This document shows positions 60,228 to 64,000 of a stretch of 64,000 bases of DNA, in pieces; position 1 is the first letter of the stretch, and every line of letters starts with the position of its first letter. The notes under the pieces were generated by a model, which was not told where the DNA came from, did not search any database, and saw nothing but the letters and a program-made list of their open reading frames with translations. Source of the stretch: Flavobacterium quisquiliarum. GTDB lineage: Bacteria; Bacteroidota; Bacteroidia; Flavobacteriales; Flavobacteriaceae. The stretch covers positions 529,867-593,866 of the forward strand of contig NZ_WWEM01000031.1 of the NCBI RefSeq assembly GCF_019308285.1, in the 5' to 3' direction. A program made the translations under genes and the position numbers.

Positions 60228-60677
60228 ATGATTAACATAAAACGAACAAACTCGGACGATATTGATTTTATAAATCTGGTTGCTTTATTAGATCAAGAAT
60301 TAGCAATTAGAGATGGAGACGATCATGCTTTTTATAATCAGTACAACAAAACAGATAAAATAAAGCATACAATCGTTTATTACGAAAATGATATTCCAGT
60401 TGGTTGTGGCGCTTTTCGCGAAAAAGAAAGCGACAAAACCGAAATCAAAAGAATGTATGTTCATCCTGATTTTCGAAATAAAGGAATTGCATCAAAAATT
60501 TTAGCCGAATTGGAAATTTGGGCTAAAGAAGTCGGTTATACTTATACCATTTTGGAAACTGGCAAAAATCAGCCGGAAGCCATCAACTTATATCAAAAAT
60601 TAAATTACACCATCATTCCAAATTATCCACCTTATGAAAAAATGGATAATAGTGTCTGCATGAAAAAGACTTTATAA
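60228..60677 (+). CDS. GNAT-family N-acetyltransferase
   Basis: The 149-residue product has the GNAT acetyl-CoA site IKRMYVHPDFRNKGIASKILAELEIWA and the end YTILETGKNQPEAINLYQKLNYTIIPNYPPYE. Cytoplasmic. It is followed after 2 bp by the cytoplasmic NagZ gene, so it may acetylate an amino sugar or amino acid from muropeptides, though GNAT substrates cannot be read from sequence. Confidence 0.82.
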   Translation: MINIKRTNSDDIDFINLVALLDQELAIRDGDDHAFYNQYNKTDKIKHTIVYYENDIPVGCGAFREKESDKTEIKRMYVHPDFRNKGIASKILAELEIWAKEVGYTYTILETGKNQPEAINLYQKLNYTIIPNYPPYEKMDNSVCMKKTL

Positions 60678-60679
60678 TA

Positions 60680-62293
60680 ATGAAAATCACTGCCGAAGCA
60701 TTAAAACAAAAAATAGGACAATTCTTTTTTCCAGCCGTATTTATCAACGATACCGAAGAAAACATTCAGGAAACAGAGCGTTTAATCAAAGAATATAACA
60801 TTGGTGGATTAACCTTTTTTCATAGTCGTGCGAGCGCTGCAACCAATTATGAAAGCAAGAAAAAAGTCGTTTTCAACGATGACAGTTACGAAAAAATTAA
60901 AGCATTAATTACTCGTTATCAAAAAGCTGCTTCTACTCCACTTTTAATTAGTATTGATGCGGAATGGGGTTTAGCAATGCGTATCGAAAAAACACCGCAA
61001 TATCCTTATGCAATCACTCTTGGTGCTTTGCCAGAAAACAAAGCCGATTTGGTTTACGAAGTTGGAAAACAAATTGGTTTAGATTTAAAAGCAGCGGGAA
61101 TTCAGTACAACTTATCGCCTTTGGCAGACATCAACAATAACCCAAATAATCCGGTTATTGGGTATCGTTCTTTTGGCGAAAACAAAGAAAAAGTAGCCGA
61201 TTTTGCTGTTGAATATTTAAAAGGAATGTCGGAAATAGGCGTTTTAGGCTGTCTGAAACACTTTCCCGGACACGGAAATACGAATGTCGATTCGCATTTA
61301 GGATTACCTGTTTTAAAGGAAACTTTAGAAGAATTAATGGAAAATGAATTATACCCATTCATTAAAGGAATTGAAAACAATGTCGATTCGATTATGATTG
61401 GACATTTGGCTGTTCCAAGTTTAAATGACGGAAAAGATACTTCGGCAACATTATCAAAAGTGGTTATTCAAGATCTTTTACGCAATAAATTAGGTTATGA
61501 AGGCTTGGTAATTTCTGACGCCTTAAACATGCACAGCGTTTCTAAATTATACGAAACCAAAGGACAATTAGAATGGGAAGCCTTTAATGCAGGAAATGAT
61601 GTTTTATGCTTTGCTGAAAATGTTCCGGAAGGAATTGAAGCCATCTATAAAAATGCTTCTCCAGACCGTATTTTCGAAAGTTTTAACCGAATTATGAAAG
61701 CTAAAGAAAAAGCTGGAATTCTTTCTGGAAACACAGCTGTTTCAGGCGAATTAGATTTCGAAAAAACATCAAAAATAAATTTAGAAATTGCTCAAAATGC
61801 AATTACTAAAATCATCGATAATTCCAGTTCAGAATTGGCTTTTGAAGCGCAGAAAAACAATAAATTAGCCAAGCTCAGCTTATATAAAAAAACCGAAAAT
61901 ACTTTCTTTAAAACTTTAAATTCAGAATTACCTTCTCCAGAATTTGCTTTTGAAAATTTAGAAGTTTCAGAGATTTCATCTATCAAAAAAGAATTAGAAA
62001 ATTTTGAAACTATTTTAATTTCATTATTTGTTCCAAAGGCAAAATCGCTCAACAATTTTGAAATTGACAATGAAGTTTTAGAATTGCTTTCTGATTTACT
62101 TCAAACCAAAAAATGTATCGTTTACGTTTTCGGAAATCCATATTCTTTACCATTAATTCCTAATCTGAAAAAGGCTTCAGGACTGGTTGAGGCATATCAG
62201 GATTTTGAAGAATTTCAAAAAACAGCGGGAATTCAATTTTTAGAAAAAAATAATTTCGACGGCGTTTTACCCGTAAATATTGAAATTCAATAA
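60680..62293 (+). CDS. nagZ: Cytoplasmic NagZ beta-N-acetylglucosaminidase (GH3)
   Basis: The 537-residue protein has no signal peptide and a GH3 domain at about 10-350 with IDAEWGLAMRI, CLKHFPGHGNTNVDSH (Asp204, His206) and nucleophile Asp280 in VISDALNMHS. A smaller C-terminal domain (about 380-537) follows. It removes GlcNAc from GlcNAc-anhydroMurNAc after import. Unlike the lipoprotein fusion at 50,869 it acts in the cytoplasm. The GNAT gene ends 2 bp before it, so the two are co-transcribed. Confidence 0.88.
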   Translation: MKITAEALKQKIGQFFFPAVFINDTEENIQETERLIKEYNIGGLTFFHSRASAATNYESKKKVVFNDDSYEKIKALITRYQKAASTPLLISIDAEWGLAMRIEKTPQYPYAITLGALPENKADLVYEVGKQIGLDLKAAGIQYNLSPLADINNNPNNPVIGYRSFGENKEKVADFAVEYLKGMSEIGVLGCLKHFPGHGNTNVDSHLGLPVLKETLEELMENELYPFIKGIENNVDSIMIGHLAVPSLNDGKDTSATLSKVVIQDLLRNKLGYEGLVISDALNMHSVSKLYETKGQLEWEAFNAGNDVLCFAENVPEGIEAIYKNASPDRIFESFNRIMKAKEKAGILSGNTAVSGELDFEKTSKINLEIAQNAITKIIDNSSSELAFEAQKNNKLAKLSLYKKTENTFFKTLNSELPSPEFAFENLEVSEISSIKKELENFETILISLFVPKAKSLNNFEIDNEVLELLSDLLQTKKCIVYVFGNPYSLPLIPNLKKASGLVEAYQDFEEFQKTAGIQFLEKNNFDGVLPVNIEIQ

Positions 62294-62375
62294 GTTAAAA
62301 AACAAAATAGTCAAAATTTATCAACTTATAAATATTAATAATCACATCTTATTGTAAAAACCTGCACTTCTACCC

Positions 62376-62383
62376 TACTTTTG
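62376..62383 (+). promoter_or_regulatory. Promoter of the peroxiredoxin gene (-7 box)
   Basis: TACTTTTG matches TAnnTTTG. TTG at 62,352-62,354 stands 21 bp upstream, within the usual 17-23-bp range for Flavobacterium. The ATG is 36 bp downstream. Confidence 0.6.
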
Positions 62384-62418
62384 CACCAGAAATAAATATT
62401 TAACGTAAAACGAAAATT

Positions 62419-63057
62419 ATGTCTTTAGTAGGAAAAAAATTCCCAAGTATTGCAGTAGATGCTATCTCAGAAATGGGTGACAATTTAAAAATCAACATTT
62501 TTGAAGAAGCAGTAAACAACAATAAAAAAGTACTTTTATTTTGGTACCCAAAAGATTTTACTTTTGTATGTCCAACAGAATTACACGCCTTTCAAGCTGC
62601 ATTACCAGAATTTGAGAAAAGAAATACTATCGTAATTGGTGCTTCTTGTGATACAAACGAAGTTCACTTTGCTTGGTTAAATACTCCAAAAAACAATGGT
62701 GGAATCGAAGGTGTTACTTACCCAATCTTAGCAGATACAAACCGTAACTTAGCTAACATTTTAGGTATTCTTGATATCGAATCTACAAGCTACAGCGAAG
62801 ATACTGATTCAGTTATCATCGAAGGTTCAAACGTAACTTACAGAGCTACTTACCTAATTGACGAAACTGGAAAAATCTTCCACGAAAGCGTAAACGATAT
62901 GCCATTAGGACGTAACGTAAACGAATACTTAAGAATGGTTGACGCTTACACTCACATCCAAACTAAAGGTGAAGTTTGTCCAGCAAACTGGGAAGCTGGT
63001 AAAGAAGCTATGTCTGCTGACAGAATCAGTACTGCTGAATACTTAAGCGCTAATTAA
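62419..63057 (+). CDS. 2-Cys peroxiredoxin (AhpC/Prx1 type)
   Basis: The 212-residue product has peroxidatic Cys51 in WYPKDFTFVCPTELHAFQ and resolving Cys187 in GEVCPANWEAG near the C-terminus. It reduces hydrogen peroxide and organic peroxides in the cytoplasm. A thioredoxin gene follows after about 200 bp of repeat sequence and could be its reductant. The codon choice is notably regular (many AAC/TAC/TTC codons), as in highly expressed genes. Confidence 0.92.
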   Translation: MSLVGKKFPSIAVDAISEMGDNLKINIFEEAVNNNKKVLLFWYPKDFTFVCPTELHAFQAALPEFEKRNTIVIGASCDTNEVHFAWLNTPKNNGGIEGVTYPILADTNRNLANILGILDIESTSYSEDTDSVIIEGSNVTYRATYLIDETGKIFHESVNDMPLGRNVNEYLRMVDAYTHIQTKGEVCPANWEAGKEAMSADRISTAEYLSAN

Positions 63058-63261
63058 GCTTCTAATATGCTAAGTTTCTTAACTTAACTTTCGAACCTTA
63101 GATACATTCTACAATAAAGTCGAGAGATTCTAAGATTAAACTTAGATCTTAGAATCTCAATGACTTAAAAAAATCAAAATAAATCCACACAAAGTTATTC
63201 GGTTCGAGAGCAAACTTAGCATCTTAGAACCTTAGCAACTTAGTGTCTAAAAAATAAACTT
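63058..63261. repeat. Repeat-rich spacer with GAGATTCTAAGA hairpin
   Basis: GAGATTCTAAGA (63124-63135) pairs with TCTTAGAATCTC (63147-63158). CTAAG/CTTAG words recur on both sides, and TTCGAACCTTAG at the left mirrors CTTAGAACC words at the right. A transcript-end element between peroxiredoxin and thioredoxin genes is likely; no gene is seen. Confidence 0.6.
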
Positions 63262-63570
63262 ATGTTAATTGACTTAAACGAAGATACGTTAGCAGATTTA
63301 GTTGCTAAAAACGAAAAAGTAGTAGTACAATATTCAGCTTCATGGTGTGGAAATTGCCGTATTATGAAACCAAAATTCAAAAAATTAGCAACAGAAAATG
63401 AAGCTATCACTTTTGTTTTGGTTGATGCAGAAAATTCTCCTGAATCAAGAAAATTAGCTAATGTGAGCAACTTGCCAACATTTGCAACTTTCGTAAACGG
63501 ACAATTAGTTGGTGAAACGCAAACTAATAAACAAGAAGTTTTAATCGATCTTGTAAACGCAATTGCTTAA
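63262..63570 (+). CDS. Thioredoxin-family protein with CGNC active site
   Basis: The 102-residue single-domain product has VVQYSASWCGNCRIMKPKF with Cys29 and Cys32, and the cis-Pro loop SNLPTFATFVNG. The active site is CGNC instead of the usual CGPC, which should change its redox potential. Cytoplasmic, with no signal peptide. It is followed 24 bp later by a small conserved gene and preceded by the peroxiredoxin. Confidence 0.88.
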   Translation: MLIDLNEDTLADLVAKNEKVVVQYSASWCGNCRIMKPKFKKLATENEAITFVLVDAENSPESRKLANVSNLPTFATFVNGQLVGETQTNKQEVLIDLVNAIA

Positions 63571-63593
63571 TTCATCATTTAAAACTCCACAAC

Positions 63594-63851
63594 ATGAAAT
63601 TACCAGTAATTAAGCATTTAACGCAATTCATCGAAGAAAACGATCAGGATTATATCATAGAAACAATCGAAGTTCTCGAAGCAATGACTGAGATCCCTTC
63701 TCTTAAAGACGAAGAGTTAGACGTAATTGGCGAATTGATCTCAAATATGTACGGCGCACTTGAAGTACAAAAACTAGTTGCGCAGGGAACTGACAAAAAA
63801 GAGGCTCTAAATACGTTCATGAAACGTGTATTAGGTTCAATCGATAAATAA
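63594..63851 (+). CDS. Small conserved Flavobacteriaceae protein, thioredoxin-linked (DUF6952-like)
   Basis: This 85-residue acidic helical protein (MKLPVIKHLTQFIEENDQDY and onward) resembles the small family that follows the thioredoxin gene in many Flavobacteriaceae, as I recall it. It has no cysteines. It shares an operon with the CGNC thioredoxin and is followed by a terminator. Function unknown; a role in the peroxiredoxin/thioredoxin system is suggested only by position. Confidence 0.6.
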   Translation: MKLPVIKHLTQFIEENDQDYIIETIEVLEAMTEIPSLKDEELDVIGELISNMYGALEVQKLVAQGTDKKEALNTFMKRVLGSIDK

Positions 63852-63892
63852 ATCGCCCTCCTTCCCAAGAATAAACAAAAAACAAGGCTGAG

Positions 63893-63926
63893 AAAGCGTT
63901 TCTAATTTTAGGGACGCTTTTTTTAT
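63893..63926 (+). terminator. Terminator after the thioredoxin operon
   Basis: AAAGCGT (63893-63899) pairs with ACGCTTT (63914-63920), followed by a T-run to about 63,925. The loop contains CTAATTTTAGG, which can add pairs. Confidence 0.65.
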
Positions 63927-64000
63927 TGTGGCAATTGGCACGCGGATGAAACGGATTTGCGTACGCAAAAACGCGGATTGATACGGATTTTTTTGTTTTA

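Overview
The window looks like chromosome of a Flavobacterium-type member of the Bacteroidota. The reasons are a low GC content, a SusC/SusD pair, promoters of the TAnnTTTG type, few Shine-Dalgarno sequences, a twin-arginine oxidoreductase, and several families of dispersed intergenic inverted repeats of the kind seen in Flavobacterium genomes. No rRNA, tRNA or CRISPR array was recognised. All assignments come from reading the sequence by eye.

Left part (1 to about 11,990): an accessory island, AT-rich over most of its length, that breaks the comM/yifB gene just before its Walker A motif. It carries an XRE-type repressor with a palindromic operator, a replication-initiator-like winged-helix protein, an approximately 1.1 kb gene-free and apparently structured stretch, a 48-residue small ORF with its own terminator, a small serine recombinase preceded by perfect inverted repeats, and an SEC-C protein. 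It also carries an unrecognised gene set (4407-6235), two tandem IS3-type transposases of which the first has lost a catalytic Asp, and a HEPN-domain gene next to a membrane-anchored partner. The island runs past the left edge. These cargo genes have the look of mobile-element conflict or defence modules, but none matches a system I can name.

Middle part (about 12,000 to 34,500): ordinary chromosomal genes. These are a DUF1963 protein, two Gfo/Idh/MocA oxidoreductases, an Amt ammonium transporter, a DsbD-like protein translationally coupled to TilS, a PabB-like enzyme with an in-frame captured repeat, a DoxX-like protein, a lipocalin, dihydrolipoyl dehydrogenase, an Lrp regulator divergent from a methionine gamma-lyase-type enzyme with a candidate structured leader RNA, an APC permease, and a fused FAD/Fe-S dehydrogenase.

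Right part (34,600 to 62,300): a large peptidoglycan-sugar scavenging locus. Leftward genes encode a serine beta-lactamase-like hydrolase, a GHL10 (DigH-like) glycosidase, a metallophosphoesterase with a beta-propeller, an esterase and a DeoR regulator. Rightward genes encode SusC, SusD, a NamZ-type exo-muramidase, MurQ, a sodium:solute symporter, a lipoprotein NagZ fused to a beta-lactamase-like domain, AnmK, an HGSNAT/NagX-type membrane acyltransferase, a second GHL10, an AmpG-like permease, a TPR-like protein, a GNAT acetyltransferase and a cytoplasmic NagZ. Together these could import peptidoglycan glycans, trim them in the periplasm, carry MurNAc and anhydro-muropeptides inward, and convert them to GlcNAc-6-phosphate. 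Three copies of a 20-bp tandem element around the DeoR gene look like its operators.

The right edge holds a 2-Cys peroxiredoxin, a CGNC thioredoxin and a small conserved partner protein.
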